A stretch of DNA of 64,000 bases from NCBI GenBank assembly GCA_025963645.1, contig JAOQAI010000007.1:1-64000 (forward strand), in the 5' to 3' direction. The notes beneath the pieces were generated by a model. That model saw only the letters and a list, made by a program, of their open reading frames with translations. It had not been told where the DNA came from and made no database searches. This document shows positions 41,239 through 50,556 of the stretch, in pieces (positions within the stretch are counted from its first letter, which is position 1; the number at the start of each line of letters is the position of its first letter). The DNA is from Flaviaestuariibacter sp. (GTDB taxonomy: Bacteria; Bacteroidota; Bacteroidia; Chitinophagales; Chitinophagaceae). Both the position numbers and the translations under genes were made by a program.

Positions 41239-42792
41239 TTACCTAGCGAAATCAAAATCTTTTAAAGTTTCAGAATCGATTGTTTGTTGCTCTCCGGTGG
41301 CTAAATTTTTCACGACACAAGTATCGTTTTCCAATTCCCTTGTGCCAATAATTACTACATAAGGAATGCCCTTCTTTTCGGCATACTTAAATTGCTTATC
41401 CATTTTCACGGCTTCGTGGTAGATCTCTGCGGCGATGCCTTTGCTGCGTAGTTCTTGGAGAAGTGTATAGGCTTTAGTGCTTTCTTCAACACCAAGATTA
41501 AAGAATAAAACCTTAGCACCCTGCTCGATGGTTTGCGGAAAGAGAGCTAATTCTTCCAGCACATCATAAATGCGATCCACACCGAAAGAAATACCGGCGC
41601 CTGGAATATTCGGCACTCCAAACAACCCTGTCAGGTCATCGTAGCGACCGCCCCCGCCGATGGAACCGATTTTTACTTCGGGTGGCGCTGCTGCTTCGAA
41701 GATGATGCCGGTGTAGTAATTAAGACCGCGGGCAAGGGTGAAGTCTATGATCAAGTTTGGAGTTTGGCGTTTGGAGTTTGTCGTGGTCTCCAGCACATGG
41801 CTGATTTCAGCAATACCCGCTTTTCCTATTTCAGAATTCGATAAAAGAGATTGAACGGCTGCCAGCTTTTCATCATTGCTTCCGCTTATCTGCAAGTAAT
41901 TAGCAATGATGTCTATTTGATCATTGCTCAATCCACGTTGCACCAATTCCTCGGTCACTTTCTCCAGCCCGATCTTGTCCAGCTTGTCTATCGCGATCGT
42001 GATATCCAGCATCTTATCGGCGCCGCCGCACAATTCCGCCAATGCGGTTAGTATCTTCCGTGAGTTGATCTTGAGCGTATAATTCGTAAGTCCCAATTTC
42101 TGGAAAACATCATTATAAATGTTTACGAATTCCACTTCGTTCAGCAGGGCGTTGCTTCCCACCACATCGGCATCGCATTGATAAAATTCGCGGTAGCGCC
42201 CCCGTTGCGGACGGTCAGCCCGCCAAACAGGCTGAATCTGGTAGCGTTTGAAAGGGAATGTAAGCTGCCCGTGATTCATGGCAACATAACGGGCAAACGG
42301 AATCGTAAGATCGTATCTGAGAGCTTTGCCGGAGATATTATGCTTCAACGCAGGCAAATTCTCCTTCTTAATGTTGTTGTACTTCCTTTTAAATTCTTCA
42401 GTTAACAATTCTTCCGATATAAACTCGAGTACTTCAGGGTTAAACTCCCAAAGCGGGTTATTGAAGGGATTTTCAGTATTCTCAAACCCTGGTACATGGT
42501 GCTTATAATAGTCAATCATGTCATATCGTGCCTTTAAATAACTACCAAGGTTTTCGAAGAAATTTTTTGAGAATGAATCTCCTGACTCAAGTATTCTAAA
42601 AATTAATTTGTCACCTTCATCCCCATATTTCCCTGTCAATGTTTCAATGTTTTCCATTGAAGGGGTTTCTATGGGCTGAAAGCCATATAATTCAAAAACC
42701 GAACGAATTGTATTGAAAATATATTGACGTTTGCGAACCACGTCTGGTCCGAAATCACGGGTGCCTTGAGGAATTGTAGGTTTTGTAGCCAT
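41239..42792 (-). CDS. hisS: Histidine-tRNA ligase
   Basis: A 517-residue class II aminoacyl-tRNA synthetase. Motif 2 is PVWRADRPQRGRYREFYQCDAD, in shortened form RPQRGRYREFYQCD; the histidine loop is LARGLNYYTGIIFE and motif 3 is GAGISFGVDRI near residue 405. The N-terminus has the usual GTRDFGPD. Length is normal to long for Bacteroidota. A 10-residue insert TNSKRQTPN just before the IIDFTLARGL motif is encoded by a short direct repeat (41753-41781). The anticodon-binding domain is at the C-terminus. Confidence 0.95.
   Translation of the reverse strand: MATKPTIPQGTRDFGPDVVRKRQYIFNTIRSVFELYGFQPIETPSMENIETLTGKYGDEGDKLIFRILESGDSFSKNFFENLGSYLKARYDMIDYYKHHVPGFENTENPFNNPLWEFNPEVLEFISEELLTEEFKRKYNNIKKENLPALKHNISGKALRYDLTIPFARYVAMNHGQLTFPFKRYQIQPVWRADRPQRGRYREFYQCDADVVGSNALLNEVEFVNIYNDVFQKLGLTNYTLKINSRKILTALAELCGGADKMLDITIAIDKLDKIGLEKVTEELVQRGLSNDQIDIIANYLQISGSNDEKLAAVQSLLSNSEIGKAGIAEISHVLETTTNSKRQTPNLIIDFTLARGLNYYTGIIFEAAAPPEVKIGSIGGGGRYDDLTGLFGVPNIPGAGISFGVDRIYDVLEELALFPQTIEQGAKVLFFNLGVEESTKAYTLLQELRSKGIAAEIYHEAVKMDKQFKYAEKKGIPYVVIIGTRELENDTCVVKNLATGEQQTIDSETLKDFDFAR
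41753..41781 (-). repeat. In-frame short repeat inside hisS
   Basis: On the hisS strand the bases read as units of CCAAACTCC and AAACGCC. The same type of repeat is a known dispersed filler of Bacteroidota gene gaps. Here it adds nearly ten residues to an essential enzyme. Confidence 0.45.
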
Positions 42793-42904
42793 TCAATTTG
42801 AAGTTGAAGTTTAGGAGACTTTGAGTTGCAATAGATTAAAATCTAATGCATTAAGGTTAGTATTATTAACTTTAAAGAAAGCAAAAGTACATTAACCAAG
42901 TTAG

Positions 42905-43381
42905 CTATACTTTCTTATCAGGCATAGGGCTGTATTTCTCAATAATAAATTCACAGGCCTCATTGATCAATTTGTAAACGTCATGATAACCGGGCTCTGT
43001 TCCATACCAGGGATCAGGAACAGATTCGTTGCTGCCAGGATTCAGTTCATTCAGCAACAAATGAACTTTAGACTCATTCCATTTACTGCCAGCAATTCGT
43101 TTCATATCTGCAATCACATCATCTGCCATAGCATACAGCTTATCATAGGCTTCAAGATCGGCAGCTACAAATTGACGGGCCCGCTGTTCGCAGATATTTA
43201 TGCCATTCAAGGTTGCTACTTTTTGCGAAAGCTTATGTGGTGCTTCGCCGATGTGATAGCCATTGGTACCGGCGCTTTCAATAACCCAATTCAAGCCTGC
43301 AGCCGCCGCTTTATGTTTGAGGATGCCTTCGGCCAACGGGCTGCGGCAAATATTGCCGAGGCAAACCATTAAGATTTTCAT
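42905..43381 (-). CDS. Low-molecular-weight protein-tyrosine phosphatase
   Basis: A 158-residue phosphatase. The P-loop CLGNICRSP covers residues 7-15 with nucleophile Cys7 and Arg13, and the general acid Asp is in VPDPWYG near 121. All catalytic residues are intact. It could dephosphorylate tyrosine kinases of capsule synthesis, or arsenate. A promoter element TACTTTTG lies 21 bases upstream on the minus strand. Confidence 0.9.
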   Translation of the reverse strand: MKILMVCLGNICRSPLAEGILKHKAAAAGLNWVIESAGTNGYHIGEAPHKLSQKVATLNGINICEQRARQFVAADLEAYDKLYAMADDVIADMKRIAGSKWNESKVHLLLNELNPGSNESVPDPWYGTEPGYHDVYKLINEACEFIIEKYSPMPDKKV

Positions 43382-43402
43382 GATTCATTTTTTATTGCGG
43401 CG

Positions 43403-43410
43403 CAAAAGTA
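43403..43410 (-). promoter_or_regulatory. TAnnTTTG promoter element of the phosphatase gene
   Basis: TACTTTTG on the minus strand, ending 21 bp before the phosphatase start codon, fits the Bacteroidota -7 consensus. Confidence 0.45.
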
Positions 43411-43492
43411 GGCTGCTAAAGGAAATACCTATCCTCTAAAAATTCTTTATGGAAAGGCGTCGCTGCTACACTCTTACAGGAAACGATAAACC

Positions 43493-44308
43493 ATGACACC
43501 CACTGAAATTCTATCCGCAAATATGTTAGAGATTTTGTTTGAACGCCGCAACAAGCAGTACGGGGCTTACACGCTTCGAAAGTTTTACAACAACCGCTTA
43601 TTAACAGCCTTGATTATTTCATTCAGTGCTGTTTTTTTAGTGATGCTGTTGATAAGCAACTTGCAAAAATCAGATGCCCTGATGGCTGTATTTAATAATG
43701 AACCGGATGTAGTTATTCGTGTTATCGATACCGAGCGTCCAAAGCCCGAAGCCCCAAAACCTCCTAAGGCGCCTGCTCTTGTCCGGCAAGCACCAACAGC
43801 TCCTCATACACCACCGCTTATCGTGCCTGATAATATTCCTGCTACTACTATGGCAACCCAGGATCAACTTGCGAAATTGGATGTAGGCATCAAGCCCACC
43901 ATTGGCGATGGAATACCAGGGATTGCCACACCTCCAGGCGAGCCATTAAGTACCGGCGGTGATGATATTGCTCCGGTGGCAGAACCGGTCAAGGAAGTGA
44001 AACCCTTGGAACGCCAACCGGAATTCCCCGGCGGGCAAGCGGCGTGGATTTCTTTCCTGAATCGTCACCTGCAAGTGCCGGAAGACCTTGAGGCAGGCGA
44101 TCGCAAATCCGTATCGGTTCGGTTTTGGGTGAGTGAGGATGGTAGCGTTACGGCTTTTGAAGTGCTGAAATCCGGTGGAAAGGCTTTTGATAACGAGGTG
44201 ATCCGGGTGTTGAAGAAAATGCCAAAGTGGAAGCCGGCTATTCAAAACGGGCATCCGGTAGCTACTGGATTCACGCAGCCGGTCACATTTACAGCGGTTG
44301 AAGAGTAA
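43493..44308 (+). CDS. TonB-family energy transducer
   Basis: A 271-residue inner-membrane protein with one span near 38-58 (LIISFSAVFLVMLLIS), a Pro-rich periplasmic stretch (PKPEAPKPPKAP) and a C-terminal TonB domain (about 180-268) with SVRFWVSEDGSVTAFEVLKSGG and MPKWKPAIQNGHPVATGFTQPV. It would hand energy from ExbBD to outer-membrane receptors. The N-terminus (ANMLEILFERRNKQYGAYTLRK) is a Bacteroidota feature. Confidence 0.85.
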   Translation: MTPTEILSANMLEILFERRNKQYGAYTLRKFYNNRLLTALIISFSAVFLVMLLISNLQKSDALMAVFNNEPDVVIRVIDTERPKPEAPKPPKAPALVRQAPTAPHTPPLIVPDNIPATTMATQDQLAKLDVGIKPTIGDGIPGIATPPGEPLSTGGDDIAPVAEPVKEVKPLERQPEFPGGQAAWISFLNRHLQVPEDLEAGDRKSVSVRFWVSEDGSVTAFEVLKSGGKAFDNEVIRVLKKMPKWKPAIQNGHPVATGFTQPVTFTAVEE

Positions 44309-44342
44309 AAATCAGTAATTTGCCAGCATAGCTTAAAGGGTT

Positions 44343-44600
44343 ATGATAGAAGAATACGAAAAGAATAAGCGCAAGCAAATAGTACGCATGAAATCCGTAA
44401 CTGATTTTGTAATGGGCATCATTTTCTCCCTGATGGGTGTCTATTTCTTAGTCTATCGTCACCTTGGTTGGACTTTTATGGGGCAGGAGCCTTCGGACCG
44501 GGACTATTTCCTGGGGGCTTTGTGCCTTAGCTATGGAATTTGGCGCATTTATCGTGGATACAAGAAGAATTATTTTAAGGATGAACGGAAGGAATTTTAA
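44343..44600 (+). CDS. Small two-span membrane protein
   Basis: An 85-residue protein with two hydrophobic segments, FVMGIIFSLMGVYFLVY and FLGALCLSYGIWRIY, linked by a short loop. It overlaps the PstS-like gene by 20 bp and so is co-transcribed. Many Bacteroidota genomes have such a gene between tonB and pstS-like genes. Function unknown. Confidence 0.75.
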   Translation: MIEEYEKNKRKQIVRMKSVTDFVMGIIFSLMGVYFLVYRHLGWTFMGQEPSDRDYFLGALCLSYGIWRIYRGYKKNYFKDERKEF

Positions 44601-45504
44601 GTTTATTGGAATACTCATTATTGCCTGCCTTACGGTGTTTTATAGTTGTGGCAGCAACGATAAAATCGGTCCAACGGACACCAGGGATAGTGGTACCATT
44701 CATATCAGCGTGGACGAGTCTTATAAGCCGGTCATTGATTCAGAAATACAGGTTTTTGAATCTCTGAACCCGGGTACGAAGATTATTGCCCATTACAAAC
44801 CCGAAGCGGAATGCCTTAAGGATTTTGCGGTAGATTCCATCCGGATGGTCATCGCCACCCGGGGCTTCTCTAAGCGAGAGGAAGCCTATATGAATGACAG
44901 CCTCAATGTAGTGGTTTCCAAAATGGTGGTTGCCTATGACGCGGTGGCTGTGATCGTTAATCCTTCTTCGCCAGATAGCTTGTTCACCATGCAGGAGATC
45001 AGGGATTTGCTGACCGGAAAATCTACTAAAGGGTTAATACCCGTATTTGATGGAACAAAGGCTACCAGCACAGTGCGTTTTGTAATGGATTCTGTATTGC
45101 GTGACGAGTCATTAAGTCCTAACGTAACCGCAGCTCAAACCAGCCAGGGCGTGATTGAATACGTTGCCCGAACGCCGAAGGCGGTTGGTTTCCTCGGCGT
45201 TAGCTGGGTGGGTAACCGGCAGGACTCTACGCAGCTAAGTTTTCTGAACACAGTGAAAGTGGCAGGCATTGAGCATCCCTACATTCCGGGCAAATACGTG
45301 ACACCTGCCCAGTTCAATATTTACTACCGTCGCTACCCAATGGTACGCGATTTGGTATTCACATTAAAAGAAAAGCATATCGGGTTGGGACATGGGTTTT
45401 CTAATTTTTTGACAACACAGAGTGGACAGCTTATTTTTAACCGGGCTTTCCTGATGCCGGCAGTGATGCGTTTCGCTATTAGGGACGCTACATTGACGGA
45501 ATAA
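44581..45504 (+). CDS. PstS-like phosphate-binding lipoprotein
   Basis: A 307-residue lipoprotein (LTVFYSC lipobox) with a type II periplasmic-binding fold: GTIHISVDESYKPVI near residues 40-54, TRGFSKREEAY, TSQGVIEYVARTPKAVGFLGVSWVG. It lacks the close ABC transporter genes, so it may act as a sensor or scavenger. The ATG at 44581 lies inside the end of the small membrane protein gene. Confidence 0.8.
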   Translation: MNGRNFKFIGILIIACLTVFYSCGSNDKIGPTDTRDSGTIHISVDESYKPVIDSEIQVFESLNPGTKIIAHYKPEAECLKDFAVDSIRMVIATRGFSKREEAYMNDSLNVVVSKMVVAYDAVAVIVNPSSPDSLFTMQEIRDLLTGKSTKGLIPVFDGTKATSTVRFVMDSVLRDESLSPNVTAAQTSQGVIEYVARTPKAVGFLGVSWVGNRQDSTQLSFLNTVKVAGIEHPYIPGKYVTPAQFNIYYRRYPMVRDLVFTLKEKHIGLGHGFSNFLTTQSGQLIFNRAFLMPAVMRFAIRDATLTE

Positions 45505-45577
45505 CATTAACAAGTAGTAAATAAACCACAGCCCCATTTTTGAACTCTATAATATACAAACCCAAAAAGGAAAGGTC

Positions 45578-47245
45578 ATGAAGAAATCACTGATTGTTTT
45601 GTTTTTCTCAGCGCTGTTTTCGGTTGCCGCGTTTGCGCAGTCGGTGCAGGAAGGTGTGGTGCATTTGTACGCGGAGCGAAATGCCAGTGCGAAAGCGACC
45701 TTTGAGAAAGCTTTAGCCGCGAATCCCAACAATATCGAAGCGATGTATTGGCTGGGACAGACGCATTTGGCTACCGATAATATCGCCGCTGCCCGTCAGG
45801 TATATGAAAAAGGTCTTTCCAGCAATGGAAATGCGCCACTGATCATGGTAGGTCTGGGACAGGTAGAGTTGGAAGAAGGCAGGACCGCTGAAGCCCGCCA
45901 GCGATTTGAAACCGCTATCAGCCTCAGCCGTGGTAAAAAAGGCGATGATCCAAACGTGTTAAATGCGATTGGTCGTGCAAACGTGGAAGCCAAGAATGGT
46001 GATGCAGCCTATGCGATTGCGAAATTGACCGCAGCTTCGCAGGCAGCGCCCAACAATGCTGATATTTTTATCAACCTGGGTAACGCTTACCGCTTAGCCA
46101 AAGACGGTGGTCAGGCGGTTGCCAATTATACAAGAGCTATTCAAGGTTCTCCAGCTTTGGCTTACTACCGGATGGCGCGGGTATATGAAACCCAAAAGAA
46201 CTGGGATGTGGTTACTGAAAACCTCAATAAAGCAATTGCAGCTGATCCTAAGTTCGCCCCGGCTTACCTGCGTCAGTACGTGATGGAGTTGTTTTATAAG
46301 AATAATTATGAAGTAGCTGACCAGTGGGTGCAGAAATATGTAGCTGTGACTGATCCAAGTATTCAGAATGAAATGCTCCTTGCTCAGCCTAAGTTTGTGC
46401 AAAAGCGTTATGATGAGGTAATTGCGATTGGTAATAAAATTATAGCATATAAAGAAGAAAAGCCTTCAGAGTTCGTTTATCGCATGATGGCTTACTCCTA
46501 TATGGAAAAAGGGGATACTTCCACCGCAAAGCAATATGTAGATCAGCTTTTCGCTAATACTAAAAAGGAGAAAATCGTAGCTAAAGATTATACTCTCAAA
46601 GCTGCTATTTATTCAAAAGAGGCTCCTGATCAGGTAGTGAATATCTACCTTGATGCAGCTAATGAAGACACTACATTGCGTAACAAGCTTCTTATCTTAC
46701 AAGAGGCTGCTGACTGGGCCAAGACAAACAATAAGAAAGTTGCCGAAGCTGACATTCGCTTGGCTCTTTACCGCCTGAATCCAAATTCGAACCCGGCGGC
46801 ACTTTTCCAAATTGGTCTGCCTTATTATCAAGGCAAAGCTTTCCAAAAAGCGGACAGTGTGTTCCAGGCATACAGCCGCGCCTTTCCTGATAGCGTTTTC
46901 GGTTACCTGTGGAGTGCCCGTTCTTTGGCAAGCATCGATACCAGCGGTAAGCAAGGTTTAGCCATTGCACAGTATGATAGATTGCTGCAAGTTGCCGGTA
47001 CTGATAAAACTCGCCTGAAAAGCTATGGTATTGAAGCCGCCGGGCAGTTAGCTAACTATTATGTCAATGTAAAGGCAGATAAGGCAAAGGGTATTGAATA
47101 TCTTGAAAAAGGATTGGAGTTTGATCCGGGAAATGTAGCTTTTACAAAAGCCATTGATCGCCTCAAGGCATCACCAGGAAAAACAACACCACCTGTTAAA
47201 AAGTCCAGTAGCTCTACCAACTCGGCGAAAGGGTCGGGTAAGTAA
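45578..47245 (+). CDS. TPR-repeat secreted protein
   Basis: A 555-residue protein with signal peptide (LFFSALFSVAAFAQ). It is built from tetratricopeptide repeats, for example NIEAMYWLGQTHLATDN, NADIFINLGNAYRLAKD and PALAYYRMARVYETQKN, with a Lys/Ser-rich tail. TPRs make scaffolds, so a periplasmic or outer-membrane assembly role is likely. A terminator follows at 47266. Nothing ties it to a known complex. Confidence 0.8.
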   Translation: MKKSLIVLFFSALFSVAAFAQSVQEGVVHLYAERNASAKATFEKALAANPNNIEAMYWLGQTHLATDNIAAARQVYEKGLSSNGNAPLIMVGLGQVELEEGRTAEARQRFETAISLSRGKKGDDPNVLNAIGRANVEAKNGDAAYAIAKLTAASQAAPNNADIFINLGNAYRLAKDGGQAVANYTRAIQGSPALAYYRMARVYETQKNWDVVTENLNKAIAADPKFAPAYLRQYVMELFYKNNYEVADQWVQKYVAVTDPSIQNEMLLAQPKFVQKRYDEVIAIGNKIIAYKEEKPSEFVYRMMAYSYMEKGDTSTAKQYVDQLFANTKKEKIVAKDYTLKAAIYSKEAPDQVVNIYLDAANEDTTLRNKLLILQEAADWAKTNNKKVAEADIRLALYRLNPNSNPAALFQIGLPYYQGKAFQKADSVFQAYSRAFPDSVFGYLWSARSLASIDTSGKQGLAIAQYDRLLQVAGTDKTRLKSYGIEAAGQLANYYVNVKADKAKGIEYLEKGLEFDPGNVAFTKAIDRLKASPGKTTPPVKKSSSSTNSAKGSGK

Positions 47246-47265
47246 AAGAGTTTCTATAAAGTTTT

Positions 47266-47291
47266 AAGCCCCTATTCGGTAGGGGCTTTTT
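47266..47291 (+). terminator. Intrinsic terminator after the TPR gene
   Basis: AAGCCCCTA and TAGGGGCTT pair over TTCGG, followed by T5. It isolates the nuo operon from the TPR gene. Confidence 0.85.
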
Positions 47292-47342
47292 CGTATCTAT
47301 TTCTGCTTCAAACATTCACTAAAAGAATTCCCTACCGTACCG

Positions 47343-47350
47343 TATTTTTG
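47343..47350 (+). promoter_or_regulatory. TAnnTTTG promoter element of the nuo operon
   Basis: TATTTTTG matches the Bacteroidota -7 consensus. It lies 19 bases before the ATG at 47370, which supports that start over the GTG at 47352. Confidence 0.45.
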
Positions 47351-47369
47351 CGTGCCGATTCCTAAAAAT

Positions 47370-47780
47370 ATGTTGCATTTTCTTCAATCAAATATTACAA
47401 GAGCCGTAGCCGACGTTAATGGTTCAGGATCTTATCTGCCTATTGCCCTGCAATTTCTTTTTGTTTTTGGCATGATCGGGACCTTGCTTATTGTGACGCA
47501 TTTGCTTGGACCAAGCCGGAAACGTGCTGATAAACTCGCCACATTTGCCTCCGGTATCGAAAATCACGGAGAGGCGCGTTCGCCGGTAGCGATCAAGTAT
47601 TTCCTGGTGGCTATCCTTTTTGTGCTGTTTGATGTGGAAGTGATCTTTTTCTATCCTTACGCTGTTAATTTCAAAGCGCTAGGTTGGGATGGTTTTTGGG
47701 CGGTAGTGATGTTTGTGTCTTTCTTCCTTTGCGGTTTTATTTACATCGTGAAGAAGGGAGCATTAAAGTGGGAAGATTAA
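47370..47780 (+). CDS. nuoA: NADH-quinone oxidoreductase subunit A
   Basis: A 136-residue membrane subunit of respiratory complex I with three spans (FLFVFGMIGTLLIVTHLL, VAILFVLFDVEVIFFYPY and FVSFFLCGFIYIVKKG). The FDVEVIFFYPYA motif is family-specific. Its stop codon abuts the first MITE-like element. It is the first gene of the operon. Confidence 0.92.
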   Translation: MLHFLQSNITRAVADVNGSGSYLPIALQFLFVFGMIGTLLIVTHLLGPSRKRADKLATFASGIENHGEARSPVAIKYFLVAILFVLFDVEVIFFYPYAVNFKALGWDGFWAVVMFVSFFLCGFIYIVKKGALKWED

Positions 47781-47978
47781 CCCCCTGTCCCCCTAAAGGG
47801 GGAACTTAGGTTGGTGAGGTTTTTCTTTTTCAGTTTGTTCTTTAAAAATAGAGTGGTTGTTCAAAAACAACTGCTATTTTATAACAATTAAACGGACAGG
47901 GTTTTTTCTTTTGCTATCAGAATGATGGAAAACAAAAGAACTAATCGGTCTAAGTTCCCCCTTTAGGGGGACAGGGGG
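47781..47978. mobile_element. MITE-like element between nuoA and nuoB
   Basis: Two perfect 29-bp inverted arms (47781-47809 and 47950-47978) frame 140 bp of unrelated DNA. Each arm is itself palindromic around CCCCCTAAAGGGGG and ends with AACTTAG. There is no transposase gene. It starts directly after the nuoA stop and ends six bases before the nuoB ATG. A second copy with less perfect arms lies at 60605-60753. Confidence 0.7.
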
Positions 47979-47984
47979 TATTTT

Positions 47985-48569
47985 ATGGCTCGTCCAGTAT
48001 CGTATAATATTAATGAAAAGCCCATGCAGCGGGATATCAGCATTGTTGATATGCCCGAAGGACACCAGGGTGAAGGATTCTTTGCCACCAAGTTGAATGA
48101 TGTAGTGGGTTTGGCAAGAAAGAACTCTCTCTGGCCGTTACCTTTTGCAACCAAGTGTTGCGGCATCGAATTCATGGCCACCATGGCCTCGCATTATGAC
48201 CTCGCACGATTTGGTAGTGAGCGGGTGGGATTCTCACCAAGGCAGTGCGATCTTTTAATGGTCATCGGGTTGATTTCAAAAAAAATGGCGCCGGTTGTAC
48301 GACAGGTGTACTTGCAAATGGCGGAGCCCCGTTGGGTAATGGCGATTGGCGCCTGCGCTTCCAGCGGCGGTATTTTCGATACGTATAGTGTGCTGCAAGG
48401 TGTGGATCAAGTAATACCGGTGGATGTGTATGTGCCAGGTTGCCCGCCACGACCGGAGGCGATCATAGATGGGTTTTTACGGATCCAGGATATTGTGGGA
48501 AAAGAAAGCCTCCGCCGCCGAAACAGTGAGCACTATCAAAAATTGATGGAGAGTTACGGGATACAGTAA
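47985..48569 (+). CDS. nuoB: NADH-quinone oxidoreductase subunit B
   Basis: A 194-residue subunit holding the N2 [4Fe-4S] cluster. The Cys ligands are in FATKCCGIEFMA (tandem Cys), IGACASSGG and VPGCPPRPE. Together with NuoCD it forms the quinone site. The ATG follows the MITE-like element by six bases. Confidence 0.95.
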   Translation: MARPVSYNINEKPMQRDISIVDMPEGHQGEGFFATKLNDVVGLARKNSLWPLPFATKCCGIEFMATMASHYDLARFGSERVGFSPRQCDLLMVIGLISKKMAPVVRQVYLQMAEPRWVMAIGACASSGGIFDTYSVLQGVDQVIPVDVYVPGCPPRPEAIIDGFLRIQDIVGKESLRRRNSEHYQKLMESYGIQ

Positions 48570-48647
48570 CAATTAGCCAATTGGACAATTTGGTAATATG
48601 CCAATTGATTGTCGAATTGTCGAATTATCAAATTGTCGAATTGAACT
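48570..48647. repeat. Short-unit repeat tract between nuoB and nuoC
   Basis: Units such as CAATTGGACAATTTG and TCGAATTGTCGAATT recur in both orientations. They form several small hairpins and fill the gap entirely. Confidence 0.55.
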
Positions 48648-49244
48648 ATGGCTATTAGCAATGAATACATAAAACAACGGCTGACGGAAAAGTTTGGAGA
48701 GGCTATTTTCAGTGTGGAGGAGCCGCATGGCATGCTCACTTTTGAAACAAAGCCTGAACTGAATTTGCAGGTTATGCAGTTCCTGTTTGATGAAGCGGAA
48801 TTAGGCTTCCGGTTCTTAACCGACCTTACAGCCGTTCATTATCCTTCCTTTAAAGGTCGTGAGCTGGCGGTTGTTTATCACCTGCACAACCTGGTTGAAA
48901 ATTGCCGTATCCGGTTCAAGGTTTTTGTACCGATTGAGGCGCCTGATGTTCCGTCTGCTGTAAATATCTTTTCAGCAGCTAATTGGCTGGAGCGGGAAGC
49001 GTATGATTTTTACGGTGTCAACTTTGTGGGGCATCCAAACTTGATACGCATCCAGAACGTGGACGAAATGGATTATTTCCCATTGCGAAAAGAGTACCCG
49101 TTGGAAGACCAGACGCGGCTTGATAAAGATGATGAGATGTTTGGACGCGGTGGTTCCTTTGATTTTGGCAATCGCCAGGCAGATGGATCGCCGACACCTA
49201 AGCAAATTCCGCAGGTAGGTGAAGAAGAAGTAGATAGAATTTAA
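48648..49244 (+). CDS. nuoC: NADH-quinone oxidoreductase subunit C
   Basis: A 198-residue subunit with the 30-kDa signature EREAYDFYGVNFVGHPNLIRI near residue 115-130. It is separate from NuoD, as in many Bacteroidota. It is part of the peripheral arm. Confidence 0.92.
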   Translation: MAISNEYIKQRLTEKFGEAIFSVEEPHGMLTFETKPELNLQVMQFLFDEAELGFRFLTDLTAVHYPSFKGRELAVVYHLHNLVENCRIRFKVFVPIEAPDVPSAVNIFSAANWLEREAYDFYGVNFVGHPNLIRIQNVDEMDYFPLRKEYPLEDQTRLDKDDEMFGRGGSFDFGNRQADGSPTPKQIPQVGEEEVDRI

Positions 49245-49301
49245 AATGTAAAATCTAAAATGTAAAATGAAAAGCAGCATGCCGGTCCCATTTTACATTT
49301 T
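49243..49301. repeat. AAAATGTAAAATG repeat with hairpin between nuoC and nuoD
   Basis: AAAATGTAAAATG (49257-49269) pairs perfectly with CATTTTACATTTT (49289-49301). Preceding units of TTAAAATGTAAAATC repeat the same pattern. It fills the gap before nuoD. Confidence 0.55.
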
Positions 49302-49315
49302 GTATTTATAAAACG

Positions 49316-50545
49316 ATGTCGGTAACAACAGAAAAAGCATTTAGGGAAAGTGGTCACATGAACCTGGAGACCACTAAAATAAACCTGGGTCCTACGCACC
49401 CGGCTACGCATGGGGTTTTCCAGAATATCCTGGAACTGGACGGCGAAACCATTATTTCGGCGGAATCAACCATTGGCTATGTACACCGCGCTATTGAAAA
49501 GATAGCCGAGCGCCGGCCGCTTTATCAAATTACGCCCCTTACCGACCGCCTGAATTATTGCTCTTCACCCATCAACAATATGGGCTGGCATACCACCTGC
49601 GAAAAATTGCTGGGCATTCAAACGCCCAAGCGGGTTGATTATCTCCGGGTTATTATTATGGAACTGGCACGGATCGGCGATCACCTGATTTGTAACTCTA
49701 TTGTGGGTGTAGATGCAGGCGCCTATACCGGGTTCTTATATTTAATGCAGTTTCGGGAATTGATCTACGAGATCTGGGAGCAGGTTTGCGGCGCCCGCTT
49801 GACTACTAATATTGGACGCATTGGCGGCTTTGAACGCAACTTTAATAATATCGCTTTTGAAAAACTGGAAAAGTTTTTAGCTGAATACCCGCGGGCATTA
49901 AAAGAGTTCGAAGGACTGTTTTTACGCAACCGCATTTTCATGGAACGTACGATTGGTGCAGGTCCTATCAGTGCGGAGCGAGCTTTGAACTACGGCTTTA
50001 CCGGCCCTAACCTTCGGGCGGCGGGTGTGGATTATGATGTTCGGGTGCATTCACCTTACTGCAGTTACCAGGATTTTGATTTTACGATTCCAACAGGGCA
50101 AACCGGCGACTGCTACGACCGCTTCCTGGTTCGCGAAGAAGAAATGTGGCAATCGCTTAGCATAATCGAGCAGGCTTACAAAAAGGTACAGGAGTTCAAA
50201 GGCGCGGAAGCAGATGTTTTCCATGCCGATGTACCGGAATATTACCTGCCCGAAAAGAAGGATGTTTACACAAAGATGGAAGCGCTCATCTATCACTTTA
50301 AAATTGTGATGGGTGAAGTGGATATGCCCCCGGGCGAAGTGTATCACAGCGTGGAAGGTGGCAATGGTGAACTTGGTTTTTACCTGATCTCGGATGGTGG
50401 CAGAAGCCCTTACCGCTTGCATCTTCGTCGTCCGTGCTTTATTTATTACCAGGCGTTTGAGGAACTAGTTAAGGGAAGTATGTTGAGCGATGCGATCATT
50501 GTAATGAGTTCGCTGAACTTGATTGCAGGGGAGATGGATGGATAA
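49316..50545 (+). CDS. nuoD: NADH-quinone oxidoreductase subunit D
   Basis: A 409-residue 49-kDa-type subunit: GPTHPATHGVF, the HRAIEKIAE motif and RIGDHLICN are typical, with quinone-binding His near GPTHPATHG. It forms the quinone chamber with NuoB and NuoH. The downstream gap holds two accessory genes before nuoE. Confidence 0.95.
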   Translation: MSVTTEKAFRESGHMNLETTKINLGPTHPATHGVFQNILELDGETIISAESTIGYVHRAIEKIAERRPLYQITPLTDRLNYCSSPINNMGWHTTCEKLLGIQTPKRVDYLRVIIMELARIGDHLICNSIVGVDAGAYTGFLYLMQFRELIYEIWEQVCGARLTTNIGRIGGFERNFNNIAFEKLEKFLAEYPRALKEFEGLFLRNRIFMERTIGAGPISAERALNYGFTGPNLRAAGVDYDVRVHSPYCSYQDFDFTIPTGQTGDCYDRFLVREEEMWQSLSIIEQAYKKVQEFKGAEADVFHADVPEYYLPEKKDVYTKMEALIYHFKIVMGEVDMPPGEVYHSVEGGNGELGFYLISDGGRSPYRLHLRRPCFIYYQAFEELVKGSMLSDAIIVMSSLNLIAGEMDG

Positions 50546-50556
50546 ATTTTCTACAA

